Assembly: GCA_965214585.1 (NCBI GenBank)
Contig: OZ243957.1
Location: forward strand, 3,472,001 to 3,536,000
Direction: 5' to 3'
DNA: 64,000 nucleotides
Origin: JAHCHG01 sp965214585
Lineage (GTDB): Bacteria > Acidobacteriota > Blastocatellia > Pyrinomonadales > Pyrinomonadaceae
The first letter of the stretch is position 1, and each line of letters opens with the position of its first letter. Under the pieces are notes generated by a model. That model made no database searches, had not been told where the DNA came from, and worked only from the letters and a program-made list of their open reading frames with translations. The position numbers and the translations under genes were made by a program. Positions 40,823-49,623 of the stretch are shown here, piece after piece.

Positions 40823-42190
40823 TCAAATTTTCTCTTTAATAGTTAAGGGTTTTTTCTCTTTACCAGCCAAATAAAGGCGGACTTTTCTTAAACTTTCAAC
40901 GACTTTTTCCTTTTCATATTGCGTTTCCAAAGTTTCCGACGCAAAATCTTCGATCAGTTCGAGTTGATTTCTGATAATAGAAATTCTGTCTTTCGTATCG
41001 GTCATCCGCGCGATGTAACCGAGCGTTCCGATCAAACGCTCGAAAACGGCTTGATTTCCCTTGCCGCTGATTCTGATCTGGTCAAAAGCGGTTTCGACGT
41101 AGCCTTGAAATGCCGGCGTGTGAGCGATAACGCGCACGTCGCCGTCTTTGGCGCGAACGTCAACCGGAAGATTTCTGTCGGCAAGTTCGCCGACGATAAT
41201 TCCCAGAAAATCTATACAGTTGACGGCGGTTGTCGTGTCATTAACGCCCGGCGAAAGTGCTTTGAGCGCGATGTCCACGATTTGACGAATGCCGAAACCG
41301 ACATCCTGCTCGATAGTGCGAAAGCGGTTGATATTAAAATATGTGTTGATTTTTTCGGCAAATTCTTCGTCGTAAACTATGTTCGCGCCGCCCGCAGAAT
41401 ACTGTATAACCGAAACGAGAGCCGCGCCGCGTCCGACAAACTGACCGACACCGCGTTCCATTTTAATCACCAAATCCTTTTCTTCGGCAAATTCGAGCAA
41501 ACTTTTTGTATCAATATACTGAATATAGCCGTATTCATCGGCGGAAATTTCCACCCAGCGTTTTTCCCGCCACATTTTGAGCGTATCTTCGCGCTTTTCT
41601 TCGCGGGCGGCGGAGGCGAATTCTTCGGGGAAAATATTTTCAATCGCCTCGACGGTTTCATCCGCGATGTGTTCGATGATATTTGTAACTTGCAGAGAAT
41701 TGGCGATGTGATGAATGAAATAGATCAGAACGACAACGCCACCGATGGCTGAAACGAGTCCGATCAAAACTGCAAATGACGGCACGAATTTTATTTCGTC
41801 CGCGCCGCGAATCGTCCGCAAAACGACCAGACAATAAGCAAAAACGCTGACGAAATAACCGAGAACGAACTGATTAACCCTATCGCGCATAAAATTCCGC
41901 ATAACGCGCGGGCTGTATTGCGCCGAAGCCTGTGCGAGTGCCGCCAGCGTGAGCGAAAATGAAAGCGCGGCAACCGTCAGCATCGAACTCGAAATCGCCG
42001 TCAGCATTCCGCGCGAGCCGTCCGCGCCGAGTCCGAAAAAACGCGGATAATTCATCAGCCATTCGTTATTCGTTACGTCGTCAATCTCGACCAAAACAAA
42101 CGCCGAAACAATCGAAAACATAATCATCAAACCCGGCACGAACCAGAGCGATGCGCGAATATTTATCAGTAAATCTCTGATCGTTTTCAT
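40823..42190 (-). CDS. DUF2254 membrane protein
   Basis: This 455-residue protein has an N-terminal membrane region of four helices (LWFVPGLMIMFSIVSAFVLV, SSMLTVAALSFSLTLAALAQ, FVLGYFVSVFAYCLVVLRTI, FAVLIGLVSAIGGVVVLIYF) with the hallmark ASAQYSPRVMRNFMRD. A cytoplasmic or periplasmic domain follows, containing YIQYIDTKSL, ERGVGQFVGRGAALVSV and the signature DVGFGIRQIVDIALKALSPG then NDTTTAVNCID. This is a textbook DUF2254 protein of unknown function. It lies just upstream of the FAD oxidase, with 7 bp between, so they may be co-transcribed. Confidence 0.92.
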   Translation of the reverse strand: MKTIRDLLINIRASLWFVPGLMIMFSIVSAFVLVEIDDVTNNEWLMNYPRFFGLGADGSRGMLTAISSSMLTVAALSFSLTLAALAQASAQYSPRVMRNFMRDRVNQFVLGYFVSVFAYCLVVLRTIRGADEIKFVPSFAVLIGLVSAIGGVVVLIYFIHHIANSLQVTNIIEHIADETVEAIENIFPEEFASAAREEKREDTLKMWREKRWVEISADEYGYIQYIDTKSLLEFAEEKDLVIKMERGVGQFVGRGAALVSVIQYSAGGANIVYDEEFAEKINTYFNINRFRTIEQDVGFGIRQIVDIALKALSPGVNDTTTAVNCIDFLGIIVGELADRNLPVDVRAKDGDVRVIAHTPAFQGYVETAFDQIRISGKGNQAVFERLIGTLGYIARMTDTKDRISIIRNQLELIEDFASETLETQYEKEKVVESLRKVRLYLAGKEKKPLTIKEKI

Positions 42191-42191
42191 A

Positions 42192-42312
42192 TTTTTGCAT
42201 TCGGTTTTCGGTCTTTGGTCTTGGGCTTTTGTTTTTTAACTTTTTATTTACACAACGCCTTTCAGTTTCGGTGCATTTTTTCAAAAACCAAAAACCAAAG
42301 ACCAAAAGCCGG
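42192..42312. repeat. Inverted heptamer array (CGGTCTTTGGTCTT / CCAAAAA)
   Basis: CGGTTTTCGGTCTTTGGTCT on the left pairs with CAAAAACCAAAAACCAAAGA on the right, with a 7-nt period in the right arm. It lies between uvrB and the DUF2254 gene and could act as a transcription terminator for uvrB. Confidence 0.72.
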
Positions 42313-42315
42313 ATT

Positions 42316-44304
42316 TTATGCAAGCTGAACCTGCCTGTCGCGCAAATAATTTACTCTATCACGAATTTCCGCCGCCTGTTCAAACTTCATATTACGGGCG
42401 GCTTCGCGCATATCCTGTTCGAGTTGGTGAATGGTTTCCTTTAATTGTTTCGGCGAATATTCCTCGAATTTGTCCATTTCAAGCGGGACTTTGAAATAAT
42501 CCGCTTCATACGCCGTAACCAAAGTGGCTTCGACGGGTTTAACGATTGTCGTCGGCGTAATGCCGTGTTCTTCATTGTATTCTTCCTGAATTTTGCGGCG
42601 GCGAATCGTTTCGTCAATCGCGGCTTTCATCGAGCGCGTTATTTTGTCGGCATAAAGAATCGCAATTCCTTCGGAATTTCTCGCGGCGCGTCCGATTGTT
42701 TGAATAAGGCTTCGTTCGCTTCTCAAAAATCCTTCCTTGTCGGCATCGAGAATGGCAACGAGCGAAACTTCCGGCAAATCCAAGCCTTCGCGCAAAAGAT
42801 TGATTCCGACCAAAACATCAAACTCTCCGCGTCTTAAATCGCGCAGAATTTTGATTCGTTCGAGCGTCAGAATATCCGAATGCAGATAATTCACCTTTAC
42901 GCCGACTTCCGCGAAATACTCGGTCAGATTTTCCGACATTTTCTTTGTCAGAGTTGTTACTAAAACGCGCTCGTTGCGCTCGGCGCGTTTCCGGCATTCT
43001 TCCAAAAGATCGTCAATCTGCCCTTTGACCGGACGAACTTCGATGTTCGGATCGAGCAAACCCGTCGGACGAATAATCTGCTCGATAACTTCGCCGCCGG
43101 TTTTCTCCAGTTCATAAGGTCCGGGCGTGGCTGAAACGTAAATCGTCTGCCCGACGCGCTGTTCAAATTCCTCAAAACTCAAAGGTCGGTTGTCCATCGC
43201 CGACGGCAGACGAAAACCGTATTCGACCAGATTTCCTTTGCGCGAGCGATCTCCTTTATACATCGCGCCGAGTTGCGGAATCGTCTGATGCGATTCGTCA
43301 ATCACCATAATCGCGTCTTCGGGAAGATAATCGAGCAGCGTCGGCGGCGGCGCACCTGCCGGTTTTCCGGTCAGATGGCGCGAATAATTTTCGATTCCGC
43401 GACAGAATCCCATCTCTTTTATCATTTCAAGATCATACATTGTTCTTTGATGAAGACGCTGCGATTCGACCAGCTTTCCCTGTTTTATCAGTTCTTCTTC
43501 CCACCAAACTAATTCTTCTTTAATTGTTGTCAGCGCACGTTTTATCGTCGGCTTGCTCATTACATAATGCGATTTCGGATAAATCGGCAGACGCGAATCG
43601 TGTTTGTGCAGAACTTCGCCGAGAAGCGGATCAATCGTATAGATTCCGTCAACTTCGTCGCCCCAGAATTCGATGCGATACGCTTTTTCCTGATAACTCG
43701 GATAAATCTCGACGACATCGCCGCGCACCCGAAACGAGCCGCGTTCAAACTCGATGTGCGAGCGTTCATACTGCAATTCGACGAGTCTTTTCAGCAAATC
43801 ATCCCTTTTTAATTCTTGTCCGGGTTCGACGAAAAAGATCATTCCGAAATACGCGTCCGGGTCGCCAAGACCGTAAATGCACGAAACCGACGCGACGACG
43901 ATCACATCGCGCCGTTCAAAAAGTGCGCGTGTTGCCGAAAGCCGCAGACGGTCAATTTCGTCGTTGATCGTCGCCTCTTTTTCGATATACAAATCCGACG
44001 CGGGAACATACGCTTCCGGCTGATAATAATCGTAATAAGAAACAAAATACTCAACCGCGTTTTCGGGAAAAAAAGTCTTGAATTCCTGATAAAGCTGCGC
44101 CGCGAGCGTTTTGTTGTGCGCCAAAACGAGCGTCGGACGCTGAACTTCCTCGATCACATTCGCTATGGAAAAAGTTTTTCCGCTTCCCGTGATCCCCAAT
44201 AAAACCTGATCTTTAACGCCCGAATCGAGATTTTCGACAATTTCTTTGATCGCTTGCGGCTGGTCGCCTTTCGGCACATTATCCGAAACTAATTTGAAAT
44301 CCAT
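42316..44304 (-). CDS. uvrB: UvrABC system protein B
   Basis: At 662 residues it has the normal UvrB length. The Walker A is in GITGSGKTFSIANV, the beta-hairpin region has FVSYYDYYQPEAYVP, the helicase motif II-like segment is IMVIDESHQTIPQ, motif VI is LIQTIGRAARNSEG, and the C-terminal UVR motif (QLEQDMREAARNMKFEQAAE) binds UvrC. UvrB verifies DNA damage after UvrA loading in nucleotide-excision repair. No uvrA or uvrC lies nearby. Confidence 0.98.
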   Translation of the reverse strand: MDFKLVSDNVPKGDQPQAIKEIVENLDSGVKDQVLLGITGSGKTFSIANVIEEVQRPTLVLAHNKTLAAQLYQEFKTFFPENAVEYFVSYYDYYQPEAYVPASDLYIEKEATINDEIDRLRLSATRALFERRDVIVVASVSCIYGLGDPDAYFGMIFFVEPGQELKRDDLLKRLVELQYERSHIEFERGSFRVRGDVVEIYPSYQEKAYRIEFWGDEVDGIYTIDPLLGEVLHKHDSRLPIYPKSHYVMSKPTIKRALTTIKEELVWWEEELIKQGKLVESQRLHQRTMYDLEMIKEMGFCRGIENYSRHLTGKPAGAPPPTLLDYLPEDAIMVIDESHQTIPQLGAMYKGDRSRKGNLVEYGFRLPSAMDNRPLSFEEFEQRVGQTIYVSATPGPYELEKTGGEVIEQIIRPTGLLDPNIEVRPVKGQIDDLLEECRKRAERNERVLVTTLTKKMSENLTEYFAEVGVKVNYLHSDILTLERIKILRDLRRGEFDVLVGINLLREGLDLPEVSLVAILDADKEGFLRSERSLIQTIGRAARNSEGIAILYADKITRSMKAAIDETIRRRKIQEEYNEEHGITPTTIVKPVEATLVTAYEADYFKVPLEMDKFEEYSPKQLKETIHQLEQDMREAARNMKFEQAAEIRDRVNYLRDRQVQLA

Positions 44305-44464
44305 TATAAAATTTTAACTTTTATATGCGGCAAAATCCACAACGGAAAATTGAGATTTTTTGAGAAACGCGAGGTTTTTAATTTAGAAGCGTTCGATACA
44401 TTAATATCGCCGTAACATTTATAAAAAACAACGATATTCTTTTACTTGCCTGTATGATGAGAAA

Positions 44465-44707
44465 TTAAGCCGAACGCTTGGCGATCAGACTTTTCGGTTT
44501 GGATTTTTCCTGATATGAAGCGAGTCTTTTGGAAATCGTGTTGCGGTGTATTCCTAGAATTTCAGCCGTGTTTGAAATATGGTCGCCGTTTCGCTCCAGA
44601 GCTTTCTGGATATATAATTTTTCAAATTCCGCCATCGCCTCGCCAAGAAGAATTTTCCCGTTCAGCATCTCTTCGATCAATTCGTCCATTTTCTCGCGCA
44701 TTTTCAT
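44465..44707 (-). CDS. Fis-family helix-turn-helix protein
   Basis: This 80-residue protein has a C-terminal Fis-type HTH (ALERNGDHISNTAEILGIHR then NTISKRL), as found at the end of NtrC-type activators and in stand-alone Fis. The N-terminal helix (MDELIEEMLNGKILLGEAMA) would dimerise. It is probably a small DNA-binding regulator. Several in-frame ATGs exist (44707, 44701, 44689) with no clear ribosome-binding site, so the start is uncertain. The 44708-45017 gap upstream holds a heptamer array. Confidence 0.82.
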   Translation of the reverse strand: MKMREKMDELIEEMLNGKILLGEAMAEFEKLYIQKALERNGDHISNTAEILGIHRNTISKRLASYQEKSKPKSLIAKRSA

Positions 44708-44799
44708 ATCAAAAAAATAGTTTGCAAAAGGTTTTCAGCAACTAACTAAGCAGTTGTGTATAAATAATCGGGTTATAGTAATTTGCAAAAATGAACCAA

Positions 44800-44895
44800 C
44801 AAAATAATTGATAGTTGAGAATTGATAATTAATAGTTATGCAGATAATTAATAGGCAATTCTCAACTCTCAATTCTCCGTTTTCAATTATTTTGT
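44800..44895. repeat. Inverted heptamer array around AATAATTGATAGTTGAGAATT
   Basis: CAACAAAATAATTGATAGTT and TTGAGAATTGATAATTAATA on the left are complementary to AATTCTCAACTCTCAATTCT and AATTATTTTGTTGG on the right. It fills most of the spacer between purC and the Fis-like gene. The same CAACAAAATAATTG word ends the array at 38.1 kb. Confidence 0.72.
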
Positions 44896-45017
44896 TGGTC
44901 TTATGATTAAAAATCAAAAAGCTCAATAAACCTGAATACTTTTTCTACCCTGTTTAATACATTATAAGTTCTGAAAAAATTCAGGCTGAGTATTCTCAAA
45001 ACTCTGCAAAATTTTCG

Positions 45018-45932
45018 CTAATTCTGCAAATTTTCGGTTAATTCTGCTCCGGTTAAAATTTTATAAGCGTCGGAATATCTCGAAATCGTCGCTCCGACGA
45101 TATGTTGGGGAAGAGCCGGCGCGGGCGGTTTTTTATTCCAATCCAGAGTTTCCAGATACTCGCGGACAAACTGTTTGTCAAAAGACTTTTGCGCTTGTCC
45201 GGGCTGATAATCGTCAGCCGACCAGAAACGCGACGAATCGGGCGTTAAAACTTCGTCAACCAAGATAATTTCGCCGTCTGCATCCAAACCGAACTCGAAT
45301 TTCGTATCGGCAATGATTATTCCGCGCGTGCGGGCGTATTCGCTCGCTTTTTCGTAAATATTCAAGGAGAGTTTTTTTAATTTTTCGGCGTGTTCCGTGC
45401 CGACAATCGTTTCAAAATCCTTTTCGCTGATGTTTTCGTCGTGTCCGCTTTGCGCCTTTGTCGCCGGTGTCAGAATCGGTTCGGGAAGCCGCTGGCAATG
45501 CTTCAGATTTTTCGGCAGTTGATGACCGCAAATCTCGCCCGTCGCTTGATAATCCTTCCAGCCCGATCCTTCCAAATATCCGCGCACAACCAATTCGACG
45601 GGAAAAACCTTCGCCATTTTTACAAGCGAAACGCGCCCGCGCAGATGCTCGTTTTGTTTAACCTTTTTTGGCATTTCATCCAGATTCGTCGTAATCAGAT
45701 GATTTTTTGCCGCATCTTCTAAAAAATCGAACCAAAAAGCGGATAGAGCCGTCAGAATTTTCCCCTTGTTCGGAATCGGCGTTGGGAAAATACAGTCAAA
45801 AGCGGAAATTCTGTCGGTTGCCACAAGCAGCAGAGTCGCTTCGTCAATTTGATAAATATCTCTCACCTTGCCGCGATGAACGAGGTCGAGTTCTTTGATT
45901 TCCTTTGTAGAGATCGGGCTGTTAGCAGACAT
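45018..45932 (-). CDS. purC: Phosphoribosylaminoimidazole-succinocarboxamide synthase
   Basis: This 304-residue protein is SAICAR synthetase of the longer, yeast Ade1-like type. The N-terminus has HRGKVRDIYQIDEATLLLVA and TDRISAFD, with VELVVRGYLEGSGWKDYQ further on. The C-terminal ATP/metal region has IIIADTKFEFGLD and GEIILVDEVLTPDSSRFW. It joins aspartate to CAIR in de novo purine synthesis. Other pur genes are not in the window. Confidence 0.97.
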   Translation of the reverse strand: MSANSPISTKEIKELDLVHRGKVRDIYQIDEATLLLVATDRISAFDCIFPTPIPNKGKILTALSAFWFDFLEDAAKNHLITTNLDEMPKKVKQNEHLRGRVSLVKMAKVFPVELVVRGYLEGSGWKDYQATGEICGHQLPKNLKHCQRLPEPILTPATKAQSGHDENISEKDFETIVGTEHAEKLKKLSLNIYEKASEYARTRGIIIADTKFEFGLDADGEIILVDEVLTPDSSRFWSADDYQPGQAQKSFDKQFVREYLETLDWNKKPPAPALPQHIVGATISRYSDAYKILTGAELTENLQN

Positions 45933-46267
45933 TCTAAATATTCACGACAATTTTGAAAAGATAAAATACTTTAATATGAAATTCGATTCGGGTAAAGTTT
46001 CAAAATCGAAAAAAGCTGAAAATCAGCAGTTTGTTAATAATTGTTAAAAAAAACAAAAATTGTTTAAAAAATTAAATGACATTTTAATCAAAATTGTGCA
46101 TAATAGAAAACGTGAATTTTGTAAAGTAAATTCACAGAAGCGTTTTACAAACGAACATTCTCAGACGAAATGATTTGCTTTCTTTGCCTGAAAGGAGAAA
46201 ATAAATCGTGAAAATCCTTTCAAATCAACGATTAGACCATTCCTTTTAATTTTCTTAATTTAGAGAT
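45933..46267. other. Spacer without a recognisable gene
   Basis: This A/T-rich 335-bp region lies between divergent genes (purC and the HEAT-repeat protein) and should hold both promoters. No ORF, strong palindrome or heptamer array was seen. Confidence 0.5.
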
Positions 46268-47458
46268 ATGCACAATAATTCAAAAATATATCAAGCAAAA
46301 TATTGGTTTTTAAGTTTCGCTTCGGCGGCGATTTTCACATCATTTGAAATCTACGCGCAAATGCCGCAGCCGCCCGCGCCGATAGACGAAGAGATTGCCG
46401 CATCTCCCGATAATACCTGGCAATATATAATTTTATTCATATTGGTTTTGGGATTAATCGGTTCTCTCTACTGGGTTTACGTTAGCAGAAAAGCTAAAAC
46501 CGAGGCGGCTGACGGAAAAAATAAGTTGTCAGCGAAAGAAGACACAGCCGTTGATGCCGACGAAGAAATGGAATGGCTCAGAAGAAATAAAAAACTGATG
46601 AAGTCCAATTCCCGAAATGTCGGCGCATTAAACAAAAATACGGGAAATCTGCCGCAAAATATTGATTATTCGCGCAAAGCGGCGGATTCCGCAGCGGCTC
46701 TGGAAAAAGCGGAAGCGGTTATGCCCATTTTCTCTTTTGAGAAATCGGAGCATTCCAGACCTTTTGATAAACTGCCGATTTCAAACGATCCAGCGTTGAT
46801 GAGCGCGGTAGAACAGGTGCAGGACGAATTTGAAGAAGACGAGATGGTGCGCGAACTGGCTGTCAAAATTTTGAAAGCGTTTAGAAATCGCAACGCGGTT
46901 GAGGCACTTTCGCAGGTCGCGCTTTATGATTTATCCGCCACTCTGCGCTCGAACGCGGTTACGATACTTTCGGATTTTGACCACGAATCGGTTTTTGAAG
47001 TCGTTCTGCTGGCTTGTGCCGATCCGACACGGGAAGTTCGTGCGGCGGCGGCTCGCGCACTTTTCCGTCTGAGTTTTGACCGCGCCGATGCGTGGACGCG
47101 AATTGTCGAAACAGGCGAAGAAGGCAGAATGATTCAAGCCGCGCGTGCCGCACACGAAGGCGGTTTTGTTGAACAATACATCGAAAGACTGATTCATCCC
47201 GACCAAAAAACGGCTTATGAAGCCTTTGCTCTAATCGCTTTGGTGGTAAAATCCGGCGAAACGAAAATGGTTTTTGAAGCGTTAAAAAATCATAAAAAGG
47301 AAAGCGTTCGCCAAGCGATTCTGCACGTTATCAAAACAACAAAAGACACGAAGGCTCTCGGCGAGCTTTATTCGATGCTTGAAAGCAAGAATTTAACTCC
47401 TGAGATGCAGGAAATGATTGACCAAACGATTGAAGAGATCGGTTTTGTTACGGCGTAA
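46268..47458 (+). CDS. Membrane-anchored HEAT-repeat protein
   Basis: This 396-residue protein has a signal-like N-terminus (YWFLSFASAAIFTSFEIYAQ), a proline-rich loop, one membrane helix (YIILFILVLGLIGSLYWVYV), and a charged linker. HEAT-like repeats extend from about residue 175 to the end (AVKILKAFRNRNAVEALSQV, VFEVVLLACADPTREVRAAA, VIKTTKDTKALGELYSMLES). The repeat domain is probably cytosolic, as a protein-binding scaffold. Function unknown. It precedes the peroxiredoxin gene by 55 bp and may share its transcript. Confidence 0.82.
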   Translation: MHNNSKIYQAKYWFLSFASAAIFTSFEIYAQMPQPPAPIDEEIAASPDNTWQYIILFILVLGLIGSLYWVYVSRKAKTEAADGKNKLSAKEDTAVDADEEMEWLRRNKKLMKSNSRNVGALNKNTGNLPQNIDYSRKAADSAAALEKAEAVMPIFSFEKSEHSRPFDKLPISNDPALMSAVEQVQDEFEEDEMVRELAVKILKAFRNRNAVEALSQVALYDLSATLRSNAVTILSDFDHESVFEVVLLACADPTREVRAAAARALFRLSFDRADAWTRIVETGEEGRMIQAARAAHEGGFVEQYIERLIHPDQKTAYEAFALIALVVKSGETKMVFEALKNHKKESVRQAILHVIKTTKDTKALGELYSMLESKNLTPEMQEMIDQTIEEIGFVTA

Positions 47459-47512
47459 TTTATCAAAATTTTAGAAAAATCTGAATTTACCTCCAGTTTT
47501 TACGGAAATATT

Positions 47513-48058
47513 ATGTCTGAAAATTCATTTGAAGAATGCAATTATAAAAAAGCGGGCGTTTACGTCGGCGAACCGGCACCGGATTTTATGTTAAATACGA
47601 CGGACGGAAACAGTTGGCGTTTGTCGGAGCAGGTCGGCAAAATTACGGTTTTGCTTTTTTACCCGAAAAACGAAACTTTGGTATGCACCAAGCAGCTTTG
47701 CTCGGTCAGAGATAATTGGGAAGATTATCTAAGAGCAAAAGTTTCCATTGTCGGCATTTCAAAAGGAACGGTTGAAAAACACCAAAAATTTGCCAGCGAC
47801 AATAATCTGCCGCTGCCGCTTCTCGCCGACACAGACGGGCGAATCACGCGCTTATACTGCCGTTTGAAAACCGTTCCGCTGAGTTTTACCAGAGCCGTTT
47901 TTGTCATAGACGCAAAGGGAATTGTCAGAAATCGGGATGTTATGCTGAGAATCTTCCGCCCGTCCAGTGAAAAAATTCTGTCTTCGGTTCACCGGGCAAA
48001 AGCGGAAGCGTGGATTCATTCGGCGGATAAAAATATTTTGAACGAGCAGTATGAATAA
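47513..48058 (+). CDS. Peroxiredoxin, BCP/AhpC-TSA type
   Basis: This 181-residue thioredoxin-fold protein has GEPAPDFMLNTTDGNSWRLS, the peroxidatic Cys58 in ETLVCTKQLCSVRD, and a second Cys63 five residues on, the atypical 2-Cys BCP arrangement. The usual Thr before the peroxidatic Cys (PxxxTxxC) is replaced by Glu-Thr-Leu-Val spacing, still close to BCP. It would reduce hydroperoxides in the cytosol using thioredoxin. A long C-terminal tail of unclear role follows the fold. Confidence 0.85.
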   Translation: MSENSFEECNYKKAGVYVGEPAPDFMLNTTDGNSWRLSEQVGKITVLLFYPKNETLVCTKQLCSVRDNWEDYLRAKVSIVGISKGTVEKHQKFASDNNLPLPLLADTDGRITRLYCRLKTVPLSFTRAVFVIDAKGIVRNRDVMLRIFRPSSEKILSSVHRAKAEAWIHSADKNILNEQYE

Positions 48059-48206
48059 TTTATAAAAAATGAACAATTTGGTTTTGATCTTGCGAAAACT
48101 GTTTTATGGGCGGAAAATATCCGCTTATAAAACGGTTTTCGGTCTTTAAATCGGTGGAAAATTTATTTCGAGTAATGTGTCAGTTATAAGTTGGAAATAA
48201 GGTAAA

Positions 48207-48282
48207 GTCAGCAGCGTCGCGTGTGAGCCGATTGATTAATGCAGTTGCGGCGAGCGCATCGGCTCACGCCGACGCTACTGAC
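48207..48282. repeat. GC-rich imperfect palindrome (REP-like)
   Basis: GTCAGCAGCGTCGCGTGTGA on the left pairs with TCACGCCGACGCTACTGAC on the right, with GAGCCGAT/ATCGGCTC at the loop base, forming a hairpin of about 28 bp. It is the main structure in the 48059-48413 gap, which has no gene. Confidence 0.78.
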
Positions 48283-48413
48283 AAGAAAATTTGTTAGGAT
48301 TATCGGGTAAAAAAGGAAATTTTTCAAAAGCGGATTTGTGTCTTGACCAAACGGAAACTTTGCAATAACTTATTACACATTCAATCGAATTTTTCCGAGC
48401 AAATAATTTAATA

Positions 48414-49268
48414 ATGACAAATCGAATTCACCGCGAAGTGATCGGCGGACATCTTTTGATAATCGGCGGCGCGGAAGATAAATATAACGAACGGCGTATT
48501 TTAAAAAAATTTCTATCTTTGGCGGGCGGCGAAAAGGCGGAAATCCTGATCGTTCCCGTCGCATCCGATTATCCCGAATTTGCGGCGGACGTTTACACGC
48601 AGGCGTTTCGCAATTTAGGCGTTTCAAATCCGCGCGTTTTGCGGGCGACTTCCAGACAAGACGTTTTTCAAGCCGACGCGGACGCTCTGCTCGACGGCGT
48701 AACCGGAATAATTATGACCGGCGGCGACCAAATGCGGCTTGCGTCAATCGTCGGCGGAACGGAATTTTCGCAAAAAATGCGCGAAAAAGCGAGAGAAACA
48801 AACATCGTCATCGCCGGAACAAGCGCGGGCGCGGCGGGAATGAGTACTTCGATGATCGTGCGCGGCGACGCAACTCCGCATCCGCATAAAAATTCCGTTA
48901 GACTTTCGCCCGGTTTGGGACTGCTCAAAAATATAATTATTGACCAGCATTTTACCGAACGCGGACGAATCAGCCGTCTGATTACGGCGGTTTCGTATAA
49001 TCCATACAATTTAGGACTCGGAATTGACGAAAACACGGCGGTTATTCTTGATAACGAGGGAATTTTAGAAGTTTTCGGCGAAGGTTCGGTAACGGTCATT
49101 GACGGCTCGAAAATTTCGTATAATGAAATCGCCGAAGTTGACGATTACCAATCGTTCAGCGTATGCGGCGTGCAGCTTCATATTTTAGGCGACGGAATGA
49201 TCTACGATTATTTCGCACGCCATCCGATGCAGCCGCCGAACGAATTTTTATTGCCCGATATAGAATAA
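48414..49268 (+). CDS. cphB: Cyanophycinase
   Basis: This 284-residue protein belongs to peptidase family S51. It opens with GGHLLIIGGAEDKYNER, has the serine-nucleophile motif VIAGTSAGAAGMS, and includes IIIDQHFTERGRISRLI and GLGIDENTAVIL, hallmarks of CphB. It cleaves cyanophycin (a poly-Asp backbone with Arg side chains) into beta-Asp-Arg dipeptides in the cytosol. It lies directly upstream of cyanophycin synthetase with 355 bp between, which is taken up by repeats. Synthesis and breakdown are therefore encoded together. Confidence 0.95.
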   Translation: MTNRIHREVIGGHLLIIGGAEDKYNERRILKKFLSLAGGEKAEILIVPVASDYPEFAADVYTQAFRNLGVSNPRVLRATSRQDVFQADADALLDGVTGIIMTGGDQMRLASIVGGTEFSQKMREKARETNIVIAGTSAGAAGMSTSMIVRGDATPHPHKNSVRLSPGLGLLKNIIIDQHFTERGRISRLITAVSYNPYNLGLGIDENTAVILDNEGILEVFGEGSVTVIDGSKISYNEIAEVDDYQSFSVCGVQLHILGDGMIYDYFARHPMQPPNEFLLPDIE

Positions 49269-49345
49269 GTGAGAAGTGAGAATTGAGAAATGAGAAGTTT
49301 AATGAATTATTAATTATCACCTCTCAATTCTTACTTCTCACTTAG
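49264..49345. repeat. Inverted heptamer array (GTGAGAA / TTCTCAC)
   Basis: AAGTGAGAAGTGAGAATTGA on the left faces CTCTCAATTCTTACTTCTCA on the right, the same word as the array at 20622-20730. It begins at the cyanophycinase stop codon. Confidence 0.78.
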
Positions 49346-49364
49346 GAAACGTGCAAAAAATAAC

Positions 49365-49551
49365 TTAGAAGCTGTTTGGCATTTGTATCGCAGGCTTCCA
49401 GCCGGCTGTCTTGGTGGCTTCCAGCCGCCAAATTTTTTTTGTTTTTTCCGAATGTTCGAGCAAATAACGCTCGAATTGGCGGCTGGAAGCCACCAAGACT
49501 GCCGGCAAGATGCCGGCGTTACGTTTTTTTTAGTTTCCAAACAGCTTCTTA
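49365..49551. repeat. Palindromic element, AGAAGCTGTTTGG family (complete copy)
   Basis: Terminal arms TTAGAAGCTGTTTGG and CCAAACAGCTTCTTA enclose AGCCGGCTGTCTTGGTGGCT and its complement AGCCACCAAGACTGCCGGC. The inner core is the same as the IS-interrupted element at 22.3-23.9 kb. It lies between cyanophycinase and cyanophycin synthetase and does not encode a protein. Confidence 0.8.
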
Positions 49552-49623
49552 TAAAATTTGAAAAGATATAGAAAGATAAAGCTGCTTTTATAAGTTATTT
49601 TTTACCTATTTCTTAATAAAACT

